DNA from: Cunninghamella blakesleeana
Lineage: Eukaryota > Mucoromycota > Mucoromycetes > Mucorales > Cunninghamellaceae
Length of the DNA: 64,000 nucleotides
Reading direction: 5' to 3'
NCBI GenBank assembly: GCA_017871115.1
Contig: JAFCIZ010000005.1
Coordinates: 5,697,501 to 5,761,500 of the forward strand
Position numbers and translations under genes: made by a program. Of the stretch, positions 47,249 through 58,948 are shown in pieces (the first letter of the stretch is position 1; every line of letters starts with the position of its first letter). The notes under the pieces are model-generated. The model searched no databases. It was not told where the DNA came from and saw only the letters and a list, made by a program, of their open reading frames with translations.

Positions 47249-49162
47249 ATGTATTTGGAAGAACTAATTATAGAAGGGTTTAAATCATATGTTTCAAGAA
47301 CCCATATTACCGGATGGGATCCTAAATTTAATGCTATTACTGGTCTTAATGGTTCTGGAAAATCAAATATCTTGGATGCCATATGTTTCGTTCTAGGTAT
47401 TACCAACCTTAGTCATGTATGTTTTATTAATAGCATTAGTATTAGTATTATTATGATTTATTATTAAAATAATTATATTTATAAACTAATTATATATATA
47501 CAATATTCTAGGTACGTGCAAATAATTTACAAGATTTAATTTATAAACGTGGCCAAGCAGGCGTTACAAAAGCTTCAGTAACTATTGTTTTCAACAATGA
47601 ACAAAGAGATAAAAGCCCCTTAGGGTTTGAAAACTATCGGCAAATCACAGTAACTCGCCAGGTATAGCCATACTTTTATAAAATAATACTTTTTTTTAAA
47701 AGTAATAATGACAATATAATTATATATATAATGATGGATGAAATAGGTACTTATGGGTGGAAAAACTAAATATATTCTTAATGGACATAATGCTCAACAA
47801 CAAACAGTGCAAAATTTATTTCAATCTGTTCAATTAAATATCAATAATCCTCACTTTTTAATCATGCAAGGGCGTATTACAAAAGTATTAAATATGAAAG
47901 CTGTTGAAATTCTAAGTATGGTAGAAGAAGCTGCTGGCACCAAAATGTTCGAAGATCGTAAAAATAAGGCATTTGCAACCATGGCAAAAAAAGATAGAAA
48001 AATGGACGAAATCAACTCAGTATGTATCAAACATAATAAGAACAACAATATCAAATGGTGGATATATTAGAAAAAACTCGCTCATAGTATTTTTTTTTAA
48101 TGTTTATTTTTATTTATTTTTTGATATGGTAGATTCTTCAAGAAGAAATTACACCAAGATTAAATCAACTTCGTGGTGAAAAACAATTCTATCTTGATTT
48201 TCAAAAAACTGAATCAGATATGGAAAAATTAAATCGATTAGTGATATCCTATGAATATCACCGACACCAAGATAAATTAAATAAATCAGGTAGCGATAAT
48301 TCAACAAGGCAAGAAAAATTAAATCGATTAACAAATGATGTAGATACATTACAAAAGGAAATGAAATTATTAGAAAAAGATAAAGAGGAAGCAATGGAGC
48401 GTTGGAAATTGAAATCTGCTGAAGGTGGTGCTGTCAAGGATCTTGAACATCGTGTCCGTGAATATTCAACTCAATTAGTACGGTTAAAAACTAATTATGA
48501 TTTACAAAAAAAGTCTATATCAGAAGAAGAAGCTAATTTATCCAATCTCGTATCATCAGAATCTGATGTAAGATATATATATTTACATAAACAAGTTATA
48601 ATATTTCTAAATACTTATTTCTAATACATGACTAATTATATATAATGATAAATACATGCATGTATGTATATATATATAGTTGACTCAAACGTTAAATAAT
48701 AAAAAGGAATCTCACCAAAAAGTAAATATAGAATATGAACAATTTAAAACTTCTTTTGATGAAAAAACAAAAGAAATGCAAAATACTTCTGAACTTATTC
48801 AAACTTTAACAACCGGTATTACAGCTGATGAAGGACATGAAAATGGCTATCGTGAACAACTTCAAGGTAAAAATAATAATAATAATTAAAATAGGGAAAA
48901 AAAACTTATGTATTCCGAAATAGATAAATACATTTACGTTTTAAATAACTCAATTTTTTCTTTCCTTATAGCTTCTAAATATCGCGCCAGTGAAGCAGCT
49001 ACTATTGAAGAACAAACTGAATTGACTATTAAACATTTAGAAAAGGAATTAAATGAAACATCATCCCAAATAACAAAGTTAGCTCAACAAGATCAAGGTC
49101 TTATCCAAGAAATAGCTACTAAAAAACAATTGGTAACTGAAACAGAGGTATGTATGTAAATG

Positions 49163-49194
<32 letters not shown>

Positions 49195-52100
49195 CGTGGA
49201 CCGCTTTTAATTGTATACGTGAACAAAAAAAAACGTATTTATTAAATTCAACACATCCTTTTTTTTATTTTATTTTTACTATTATATATAAATTATAGAA
49301 ATTAATATCAGAATTAAACTGTAATCCTGAACATGAAAATGATTTACATGATAAGAGAAATAAAGTATTAGATAAAATTCAAGAATTAACAGATCAAGAA
49401 GAAGATCTCGCTCGTCAACTTACAAATCTAGATTTTCAATATTCTGATCCTACAAGTAATTTTGACCGTTCTAAAGTAAAAGGACTTGTAGCTGAACTTA
49501 TTACATTGGATGAAAAACATTATAATGCTTCAACAGCTTTGGAAATATGCGCTGGTGGACGGTTATATAATGTAAATGTTTTGAAAATAACATTTTATGT
49601 TATAACTTATAAAAAAAACTCAATAGGTGTTTACTTATCCATTTTAATATTACTTTTGTTTTTATTTTTCGGCTAGGTTGTTGTTGAAGATGAAGTTACT
49701 GGGGCTCAATTATTAGATCGTGGTAGACTTCGACGTCGATGTACATTAATTCCTCTTAACAAAATTCAAGGTCAGCATATCCCTAGAGATGTAAGAAAAT
49801 AATAAATGAGTTTTCAAAAATAAAATAAAGTAAAATACTTTGTATATAAATATATATTCATTATTTTTCTTCATTTATTTCTTAATACTTTAGAAAATTG
49901 ATAGAGCCAAGAAATTAGCACCTGGAAAAGTAGATCTTGCTATATCACTTATTGGCTATGATAATGAAGTAGAAAGAGCGATGGAATGGATTTTTGGAAG
50001 TACTTTCATTTGTAAAGATGCAGCAACAGCTAAAAAGATAACATTTGATAATAATATTTCAATAAAATCAGTTACCTATGATGGTGATGTGTATGATCCT
50101 TTTGGTACCTTATCTGGTGGCTCCAAACCTTCCTCTTCAGGTGTATTGGTAAAAGTACATAAATTAGCTTCTATTCGAGAAGATCTTTTATACCATAAAC
50201 AACAATTACAAGCTTTAGATAATGAAATTTCTCAATTACAAAAAATCATTGGGTCTTATCAAAAACATAAGCAACGTCTTGATTTACAATTACATGAAAT
50301 CAATTTATTGGAAACCCGTTTAGCTAAAAGCACACATTCACAGCTGGTTCAAAAAGTAGACACACTTCGTGAACAGATTAAAACACATTACGAAAAATCA
50401 CATCAAGCTAAAGCAGATAAAGAAAATGCTTTAAAGCAAGTCCAACGTATAGAAACTGAAATGAATGAATTCAATCATAATAAAAAATCTAAATTAGAAG
50501 ATTTAACGGTAAATAGGGGAAGAAATAAAAATAGAAAATCAAGGCAATAAAAAAAAGAAAGAGGAGAAATACTTAGTACTATTTATTTATTATATAGAAA
50601 CAAGTCAATCGGTTAAAGACTTCTTTGGGAAAAAATGAAAAAACCTTAAAGGAAATGCAACGTAAAGTACAAACTTTGGAGCTTGAGATAGGTAAGTCAA
50701 CTATTATATATTTTATATGAAATAATTAAAAAAAAAAACTGAAAATTACTTGATTTATCTGTTTATTCATTAAAAAAATAATAATAGAACAATTGGAAAC
50801 TGATGTGGAACACTCTCAACAAGAAATAGCCAAGAGCCAACAAACAATAAATGAATTGAAAACCAAAGCCACTTCTATGAAAAACGAAATGAAGGAATTA
50901 CAGGTACACTTTATTTATTAATATTTTTATTTTATTTAAAAACAAATGATATACACGTAATAATACACTAACACGAATAAACTGTTGATAAAATAGGCTA
51001 AATCAGATGAAGCCAACGCTAACTTGGAAAATGAATTAAATATAGTGAAAAGCTACAATGAAGAAATTCAAGAATTAGAATCCATACATAAAAAAAAAGC
51101 AGCAGAACTAGTGGATATTAATTTGGAAATTCAAAAGATACAACATGAAATGGATCGACATCATAAAGAGCAACAAGGATCAAGACAAATAGTAGAAAAT
51201 TTGGAAAACGATCACCCTTGGATTGCTGATGAAAAAGAATTATTTGGTCAAGAAAACACACCTTATGATTTCCATAATATTAGCATTAGCGAAACTAAAA
51301 AATCTTTACAAAAAGTTGTTGCTAAACATGATACCATGCGAAAAAAAATTAATGTGCGAGTGATGAATATGATTGATAAGTAAGCTTAAATTTATATACG
51401 CATATATAAAATAAGGTATATATATATAAAACAAACATCTCATTTTTATTTTTCCTTTATATAGCGTAGAAAAAAAGGAATCTTCATTAATGCAAATGTT
51501 GGAAACTGTCAGAAAGGATAAACAAAAAATTGAAGAAACAATATCATCTTTAGAAAATTATAAGCTTGAAGCATTGGAAAGAACTTGGCGTAAAGTGAAT
51601 CAGTAAGTCGTTTATAAATATAAAATAAAAATAAAAATAAACAAATAATATATAAATATTCCATCATTTCATTTATAGGGATTTTGCTGCTATTTTTGGC
51701 GACCTTTTACCTGGAAATACATGTAAATTGCAAGCTCCTGAAGGAAAAACTATATCTGAAGGATTAGAAGTAAAAGTATGCCTTGGTGGTGTATGGAAAC
51801 ATAGTTTAACAGAACTTAGTGGTGGCCAAAGGTAATATATCCTTTGATTAACTATTTTTAACATATGCAAATATATTTATGCATAAAAAAATCAATTACT
51901 AATCTTTAATATTATTATTATTGCTTTATATATAAAAGATCTTTAATTGCACTTTCGCTTATATTATCATTACTTCAATTTAAACCTGCACCTATGTATA
52001 TTCTTGATGAAGTGGATGCAGCCTTGGATTTATCACATACCCAAAATATTGGTCAACTATTACGTACAAAATTCAAAGGCTCACAATTTATAGTAGTATC

Positions 52101-52288
52101 ATTAAAGGATGGCATGTTTAATAATGCAAATATGTTATTTAGAACTCGATTCAAGGATGGAACTTCTGTTGTTGAAGTAATATCATAAATATTAGATGAA
52201 ATGAAATGAAAATCATATACGTTAACCAATTAATCTTCCATTTATTTATTTATAGGCTAATCCTGGTTCTTTACAAAACGCAAGATAG
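47249..52288 (+). CDS. SMC2: Condensin ATPase subunit SMC2
   Basis: Core ATPase of condensin, required for mitotic chromosome compaction. Sixteen exons: 47249-47416, 47512-47661, 47747-48019, 48133-48567, 48680-48866, 48972-49147, 49299-49571, 49677-49790, 49894-50508, 50598-50691, 50788-50903, 50997-51379, 51465-51602, 51679-51831, 51939-52176, 52256-52288 (1181 aa, normal). Walker A is GLNGSGKSN (residues 32-40); [18 protein letters not shown] and [15 protein letters not shown] are SMC2-type rather than SMC4/1/3. The first coiled coil follows, then the hinge ([50 protein letters not shown]), the second coiled coil, ABC signature ELSGGQRSL and Walker [13 protein letters not shown]. Most introns fall at codon boundaries. 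Confidence 0.97.
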
Positions 52289-52409
52289 TCAAGATCATTT
52301 ATTTTTATTTTACTTTATATATTCATTAATAAACTCTCTATCATTTGTAAATATATATATATATAAATATTATTTTTTACAATAGAATAGTCCAAAAAAG
52401 GAAACTGAG

Positions 52410-52418
52410 ACGCGAAAA
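52410..52418 (+). promoter_or_regulatory. ACGCGAAAA (MCB/E2F-like) before UNG
   Basis: Lies ~120 bp before the UNG ATG in a 247-bp SMC2-UNG spacer. Same ACGCGA core as one half of the FEN1 element. Confidence 0.45.
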
Positions 52419-52535
52419 AAAAAAAAATTAAACTGCGCTACTAGTTTTTTTATCTTCCCGGAGCCCATTTTCTTTTTTTCCTTTTTCTTTTTGCTTTTAT
52501 TTTTTTATATATATATTTTAAAAACAACAATTACA

Positions 52536-53929
52536 ATGGATACTAAAAAACGCGCTGCAATTGCTGATGCAAATAATACAAGTGGTAGTAATAAACGTCA
52601 AGCCACTCTTTTTTCAATGTTTAAACCTTTGAATCCAAAAAAAGCTGATCAAGAAGAAGCCGAAACAGCTGTCACTGAGTCTTCTCCTGAAGAAGCTCGT
52701 CAAATATTATCTGATCTAGACGACGAAAAAAAAGAATTATTAAACTTGGAAATGACAACTATGCATCACCAATGGCTTAAGGTTTTAAAGCCTGAATTGA
52801 CAAAACCTTACTTTCTTAAGGTATTTTAAAAAAAAAAAAAAAAATTATTATTATTACTACTATTTATATTGATTTTTACTCCAAAATATTGATTATTTTT
52901 TAGCTTAAAAAATTTTTATTACAAGAAAAAAATGATGGGCAAACTATTTATCCTCCAGGTAATATATTAATATGTATATATATTCATTTTAAAATATTTA
53001 ATATATCAAGAGATAATTAACTGAAGATCCTTTTTACTTATTTATTTATTATTATTTGCTTAGAAAATGAAATTTATAGCTGGTCTAACTATACACCACC
53101 TTCCAACGTCAAAATTGTTATTATTGGCCAAGGTATTAAAATAAGAATAGTTTGTATAGAAATATAGAGGTGTATCGATACAAAAACTAAATAATCACTA
53201 TGTATAGATCCTTATCATGGACCAGGACAAGCTCATGGATTATGCTTTTCTGTTAAAAAAGGTGTTCCTCCTCCTCCGTCTTTAGTAAATATGTATAAAG
53301 CTTTAGAAAAAGATTATCCTGATTTTAAAAAACCCAATCATGGATATCTCGCTAATTGGGCTAAACAGGGTGTATTATTATTAAATACCTCATTAACTGT
53401 ACGTAAATCAAATGCTGCTAGCCATAGTGGAAAAGGATGGGAAGAATTCACTGGTAAAATAAAAATAAAATAGACACTCATGTGTATAAAAAAGATATAG
53501 ATAAAATGCTTATTTTTTTATTTCTCTTTTTCTTTTCTGTTTTTTTAAATAGATGCTGTGATTAATTATATTAATGAAAAAAAATCAAATGTTGTATTTT
53601 TATTATGGGGTTCTCACGCTCAAAAGAAAGGTGCCAAAATAAATAAATCGGTAAAATAAATAAATGAAATAGCAAAATAAATTAGATAGATAGTATAATA
53701 TAAAGAAGTAACCAACACTTAATGATCACCTTCTTTTTTATTATTATTCTCTTTTTTTTAATATATTTAGAAACATCTTATACTTAAATCAGTTCACCCC
53801 TCCCCATTATCAGCTCATCGTGGATTTTTTGATTGTCAACATTTTAAAAAAGCAAATGAATTTTTAGAATCAAAAGGCCGACCAACAATAAATTGGAATT
53901 GTCTTATTGAAGAACAACAACAAAAATAA
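52536..53929 (+). CDS. UNG1: Uracil-DNA glycosylase (UNG, family 1)
   Basis: Excises uracil from DNA at the start of base excision repair. Exons: 52536-52820, 52904-52958, 53064-53132, 53208-53453, 53553-53650, 53771-53929 (303 aa). Active-site motif [18 protein letters not shown] carries the catalytic Asp137 (codon split by intron 3); the DNA-intercalation loop is [37 protein letters not shown] and [12 protein letters not shown] complete the core. The N-terminus starts MDTKKRA and contains QATLFSMF, a PCNA-binding PIP box as in nuclear UNG2. No mitochondrial presequence is evident with this start; the frame is open upstream to ~52491, but there it only adds translated T/A-rich leader. Confidence 0.96.
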
Positions 53930-54036
53930 TAATATTTACAAGTTCTTTTTATTTTTATACTAATTCGATTTAAAAAAAAAGTAAAAACGAATAAACCTAT
54001 TATTTTATATATAAATATATTTGAACATGATTTTTA

Positions 54037-54450
54037 TTATTGAAGAACATCTGTTTTAGCATGGCGTTCTTTTTTATGTAAACGACTTTGACGAGGTTTA
54101 CGGCCACCATGAATACTATGATATAATTTTTCTTCCCAATTAAAGCATTCATTACAACCAACTTTTTTATGTGTCAAACAACCTGGTTTTCCATTTACTT
54201 TTGCCCATTGATGATTTATGTTGAATTGTTCCCTTTCGTCACCCTTCCATTTTTTTGTGAATTCTTCTTCTGTTAATCGTTCATGAAGGTTGTCTTCGAT
54301 TATAGAATTATTAGAACTTAGGTTATCATGATGGCATTTATCACATATCTCTTGACCATGTCTTAAGCAAAACATAAAACCATTTAGTGTCACATAATCG
54401 CTATCAAGTACATTGTTATTATCTTCTTCGTAGGCGAATTGTGAATCCAT
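54037..54450 (-). CDS. Hypothetical protein with duplicated C-x2-H-x4-C-x2-C motif
   Basis: Single-exon ORF of 137 aa, convergent with UNG. Two matching Cys/His motifs, FCLRHGQEICDKCHHD and GCLTHKKVGCNECFNW, share the spacing C-x2-H-x4-C-x2-C, each preceded by an Asn-Gly (LNGFMF, VNGKPG). This suggests an internal duplication forming two zinc-binding modules. Between them is a charged segment (LTEEEFTKKWKGDEREQFN), and the C-terminus is basic (GGRKPRQSRLHKKERHAK). I do not recognise the family; a nucleic-acid- or protein-binding role is only inferred. Start ATG at 54450 is the first in frame. Confidence 0.7.
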   Translation of the reverse strand: MDSQFAYEEDNNNVLDSDYVTLNGFMFCLRHGQEICDKCHHDNLSSNNSIIEDNLHERLTEEEFTKKWKGDEREQFNINHQWAKVNGKPGCLTHKKVGCNECFNWEEKLYHSIHGGRKPRQSRLHKKERHAKTDVLQ

Positions 54451-56299
54451 TTTTTAATATATATATATATATATGTATGTATAATAGATAGAAAAAAAAG
54501 TTGCAAATAAAAAAATAAGTTGCATTATTTATATATTTTTTAAAAAAAAGTCATGCCACAACCAAAACTGAAACCATGTAAAAAGAATAAGTTTCCCCAT
54601 GTTTTTTCCTTATAAAAAATTGTCATCCCACTAAACTTTCTATTTTATGACGGAAGTAAAAAAAATCTATGGTATAATATTGCATTATAATAAAAGTTTT
54701 TTTTTTCTTGGTTTTTAGTTTTTGTTTGTTATGTATGGGAGTTTAATTCTTTTTTGGAAGATAATTAAAAAATGTGAATGAATAAAAAATCCAAAGGAAT
54801 ATTATATGTATAATTTCTGGTTTTCCATTTATGTATTTTTTTTTGCTGGCTGTATTCATAAAATAGTCGGATAAAACTAATTTTTCAAAAATTAAATAAA
54901 TCTCCAGATACACATTAATTTTACTATGCGAGTAATATAATGAATAAAAGAAAAAAATTCCATTTATATATGTGTATTTTTTATTTTTTACTTTTAACTT
55001 GTACATATTTTTAAATGAATATCCATGTAGCGATTTTTTAAAAAAAATATTAGCTTGGTTTATTTTTTTCCCATTTTTTTTCCAAATTTGGAATTTAATA
55101 GATTATGGCATTTAATGAAAAGTGATCAAAAAAAGTATATGACTATGTATTTTTTATTAGTCTTATATCTTTATTTATTATTTTAGTTGTAGTATTTTTT
55201 GAATTATATGTCGTTAAGTTTGTTTTTCTTTTTCTGTTATCTCTTTCAAACTATTTTGATTATTAAATTTGAATAATTATTAGCTTTTTTTATTCAAACA
55301 TAATAACATATTCATATGTATATAATTGATTGAATAAATTCATCGTACCTAGTTACTTTAAATCATTATTTCTATAAATTTTGACCACTTTTGTAACTAT
55401 TTGCATTGTCCTTTGTTTAATCTTAAAGAAGATTATCAGTTAACCAATTCAAGATTTCTTTTTTTTAAAATCTTTTGATTTGTAAAATTTGATACCAATT
55501 TTTTTTGTCAATTCTTTTTCTTCTTCTCCTTCTGTTGCATTTTCGATTCTCTATATTATTATTACTATTTTTATTTAAATTTTAAAAAATTATCGAAATA
55601 ACATTCCATGATAAAATTGTAGAAAGAGCAATAAATATTCACTCTGTTTTATTATTCTATTCATTTTATATAGACATATTATAAAATATATAATAACCGC
55701 ATTTGAATCAAATCCATAAAGTTGAACTGGGTTTTATGCATAACCAAAAAATTGTCTCTTGGCACTATATTTAAGTTATAAAGTTTTAAGGAACTATTTA
55801 TTTCTATATAATCCAAAGAAAATTTAATTATTAATATATATAATGTAATTAACTACATAAGTTTATATTATACAAGTTTATTTTAATATAATAGTAATAA
55901 TAAATCAGGGTTTGAAAAATTTTTAAACATAGATATGTATATTTTATTTTATTTTAACTTTATATTAATTTCTTAACTGAAATCATTTTTACCTTATTTT
56001 ATTATAATAACAAGCTTATTTTATTTCTAAAGTGAAATCGTTTATTTTATTTTCTTTGATTATTACCCTTTTTATATAATAATCTATCATCTGACTTTAA
56101 AATTTATTTGCATATATGCTTTATACTTTTGAATTTTTTTAATATTATATTTCATTTTATTTTTTTATTTTTTTTACTTTTATATTATATTAAGTCGTTC
56201 TACTTATAAAACAAGAACTGGTGCTCACTGGAAATTATATTATTATTGTCGACAATGGTGATACCAATGGCGCTTCTTAAATTGGTCACTGCTTTTTGA

Positions 56300-56359
56300 A
56301 ACCACCGTTCTTGTAACCGTTGTTCCTGGAACCATTGTTCCTGGAACTGTAGTTCTATA
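56300..56359 (+). repeat. 15-nt imperfect tandem repeat, four units
   Basis: Units of the type AACCATTGTTCCTGG; translated on the minus strand they give a FQEQW/FQEQR/LQERW periodicity, probably meaningless. Confidence 0.7.
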
Positions 56360-57301
56360 TGAAAGTCACTTTCATCTCTTTTCCCTACTCTCAATATATT
56401 TTAAATATTTTTTTTAATTTTTTCTTAATATAAATAGAACCAATTTTTCCTCTTTCTTTCTATTAAATTGTCAAATTTTTATAATCAATTATTATCTACC
56501 GAATAATTATTAAACTTGTCCACTTTATGAAACAAACTTTATAATTTTATTTTATTTTAACTTACTATAACATATTCAATAATTGAATTTATATTATTTT
56601 ATTTTATATTGTATTATTATATTTATTCACTTAAATATTTTATACAATACTGATCTAAATCATTTTAAACTTTTATTACTATTTTACTCAGCAGTCATTA
56701 AACTCTTTCTGTAATCCTGCGTATATTTTACCTGTAATTTTTATTTTTTTATTTTTTTGTTTTTTTATTTTATTTTATCCTTAATTTTATTTTATTCCTT
56801 TATATTAAGTCGTTCTACTTATGAAACAGGAACTGGTGCTCAATGAAATTATCTTATTTATAATTAATATAAATACAAACTCTCATTTTATTTTAACAAA
56901 AATAACTTTTACTGTTATGGTATGGTTGAACTTACCATACCTAAATAATCCTAAAAATAATTTTTAAATATATTTTTAAACAAGTGTTTTTGCATATATA
57001 AATATATGCATATATATATATATATTAACCTTATATTTTATCCAATAGTATTTCATAATTATATATATATTTATTTATTTTATCTTTTATAACTTTATCA
57101 ATTTATACTCCTCCTTGTTATAATGGTCTTTATAACTTACCTACCAATCTGGGTTTAAATTCAGATCATTTTTATATATAAAGGAGCGAGATTTTATTTT
57201 ATTTTTGAAAAATCAGTTAATTTGAAATAAAGATTTATATATATTAAATTCTCTTAACTCATCTTTTTAGCTAAAGATTATATTTGCTTTATATTAATAT
57301 T

Positions 57302-57436
57302 GTTGATTACTATCCAATATTATTTTATATTATATTATTATAATAATCGTTGATCTTTATCCGATATTATATTTATTTTACTTTAATTTCATTATTTTGT
57401 CTATATAATTGTTGATCTTTATCCGATTATATAATT
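57302..57436 (+). repeat. Degenerate tandem repeat TTGATCTTTATCCGATAT, three units
   Basis: Copies start near 57302, 57349 and 57410; the first is most diverged (TTGATTACTATCCAATAT). Confidence 0.7.
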
Positions 57437-57627
57437 TATTTTATTTTATTTTATTTTATTATTTTATTTTTATTTTAAACTATCAATCTAAACTAAGTTG
57501 TATCTACTTATAAAACAAGATACTGGTGCTCACTGACAACTAAACTAAACTACAAAGCTATCTACTTTCCAAAACTATAAAAGGAAATTCTATTTTTCAA
57601 ACAACCAAAAATTTACACAACATATTT

Positions 57628-57645
57628 TGGTGCTCACTGGCGGGG
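57628..57645 (+). other. Candidate tRNA primer-binding site
   Basis: TGGTGCTCACTGGCGGGG begins with the TGG complementary to a tRNA CCA end, ~150 bp before gag. Its reverse complement would end AGTGAGC-A-CCA. I could not assign the tRNA. Confidence 0.5.
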
Positions 57646-57797
57646 ATAATACTAAAAACCGGGGAAACACTAATTATCAAGGAATAACTAAATCTATAAA
57701 AGAATATAATCAAGAATACTTAAATTCAAGTTAAACAACTACTTTAAAAATACACAAACTTTATCATCCTATTTCAAAAACTTATCTTTATATTCCA

Positions 57798-58919
57798 ATG
57801 GAAAATCCACAAAAATCAAGTATCGAGCAAACCGCGTTGGAAAATCATGATCATCACCATGATCCTAACCTTGCTGCTAAGCTGAAGCTTAATCTTTTAA
57901 CTTTTTCAGGTTCTGATGACGAAGACTTTCGTTATTTTGAAAAGTCCTTGGAAAATTATTTTAAATTATCTAGAGTTGGTATGGATAGAAGGGCAATTAT
58001 CTTGAAGGTGCAATTGTCTGGTCCTGCTGAATTCTATTTTGAACAATTAGAACAAGATCCTAATATGGCTAATGATTATCAAAAATTGATGAATGCTTTA
58101 AGGGAAAAGTATGTCACCAAAGAATTGATATTATCATACGAAATTGCACTTGGTACTATTAAACAAGGCAATGACGAAAGACCAAAGAACTTTTTGGCAC
58201 GTATCCAAGAAATGGCAAGATTGGCACAATTGAAGGATGACCATATTATATTGATGAGATTCCGTGCTGGTTTAAAAGAAGAAATCAGAATACACTGTAT
58301 GGATCAAGGTGCTGAAACATTGAATCAATGGTATAACTATGCTGAAAATTGGTGGAAGACAAGACATATACAATCATTACCATCTGTATGTAATCTTACC
58401 AATGCTAATAGATTTGCTGGAGGCCATAAAAAGAAGTCAAATAATAATTATGGTGATCATAATGGCAATATATCATTAAATACAGCTGAACATGTTGATG
58501 GAGAATCTGCATTCATGCAAAAACTTTTAGGTCATATGGAAAAATTGATAAACACCAAATTGGAAGACAAAAGAGGTTCGTACAATAACCAAAGAAACAA
58601 CAACAATAATACTCGTAACAACCAAACATATAATGGACCTAATAATTACAACAGAAATAATAATCAAAAATACAGAAATAATCAGTATAACAATTATCGT
58701 CAATATAATAATAATAATAACAACAACAATAATCATAATTATAACAATCAATATTTACCTGAAGATAATTATAACAACAGAGATTATTATTACCAAGGAA
58801 ATCAAATGCATAATAATAATAATTATAATCCACAATATAACTATCCACAACAAAATAATTATAATAATCCACCAAATAATAATCAAAACAACACACCAGT
58901 TAATGGTTCAAAAAACTAA
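57798..58919 (+). CDS. gag: Retrotransposon Gag polyprotein
   Basis: 373 aa. Residues ~30-205 are a Ty3/Gypsy-type Gag (LTFSGSDDEDFRYFEKSLEN, PAEFYFEQLEQDPN, NALREKYVT, NFLARIQEMARLAQL, FRAGLKEEIRIHCMDQG). From ~265 the tail is an Asn/Tyr/Gln-rich low-complexity region with scattered Arg, and no CCHC zinc knuckle is seen. The ATG at 57798 (CCAATGGAA) is the first in frame. The stop TAA at 58917 directly follows the heptamer A-AAA-AAC, so a fraction of ribosomes should shift into pol. Several antisense and +1 ORFs across the AAT-rich tail are shadows. Confidence 0.9.
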   Translation: MENPQKSSIEQTALENHDHHHDPNLAAKLKLNLLTFSGSDDEDFRYFEKSLENYFKLSRVGMDRRAIILKVQLSGPAEFYFEQLEQDPNMANDYQKLMNALREKYVTKELILSYEIALGTIKQGNDERPKNFLARIQEMARLAQLKDDHIILMRFRAGLKEEIRIHCMDQGAETLNQWYNYAENWWKTRHIQSLPSVCNLTNANRFAGGHKKKSNNNYGDHNGNISLNTAEHVDGESAFMQKLLGHMEKLINTKLEDKRGSYNNQRNNNNNTRNNQTYNGPNNYNRNNNQKYRNNQYNNYRQYNNNNNNNNNHNYNNQYLPEDNYNNRDYYYQGNQMHNNNNYNPQYNYPQQNNYNNPPNNNQNNTPVNGSKN

Positions 58920-58948
58920 ATAGGGCAATTGTAACAGATGGTCAATTG
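58910..58948 (+). promoter_or_regulatory. Predicted -1 programmed ribosomal frameshift signal (gag-pol)
   Basis: A AAA AAC at 58910-58916 is in the correct gag phase (tcA AAA AAC TAA). After a -1 slip the next codon is CTA at 58916, exactly the pol frame. Nine nt downstream, CAATTG (58926-58931) can pair with CAATTG (58943-58948) across an 11-nt loop; GGG (58923-58925) and CCC (58954-58956) could extend it around a bulge. Pol has no in-frame ATG until ~59099. Confidence 0.8.

Larger units (their letters stand above)
56185..57536 (+). repeat. Three dispersed copies of a ~47-nt PBS-proximal segment
   Basis: Copies at 56185-56231, 56801-56845 and 57492-57536 share AAGTCGTTCTACTTAT, AAACAAGAACTGGTGCTCACT (with substitutions). 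Their shared end TGGTGCTCA recurs at the presumed primer-binding site at 57628. Spacing is 616 and ~691 bp. Confidence 0.75.
54451..57627. other. Gene-free AT-rich region containing retrotransposon 5' end
   Basis: 3.2 kb without a credible gene. The left half (to ~56.1 kb) is unremarkable AT-rich DNA. From ~56.18 kb there are repeated segments ending in TGGTGCTCA, a 15-nt tandem repeat and a degenerate tandem repeat, probably a decayed or nested LTR region of the adjacent element. Confidence 0.5.

Noticed and set aside
58527..58923. Several overlapping ORFs in other frames of the gag tail
   Set aside because: Translations of AAT/ATA repeats; Gag is the only frame with a recognisable domain.
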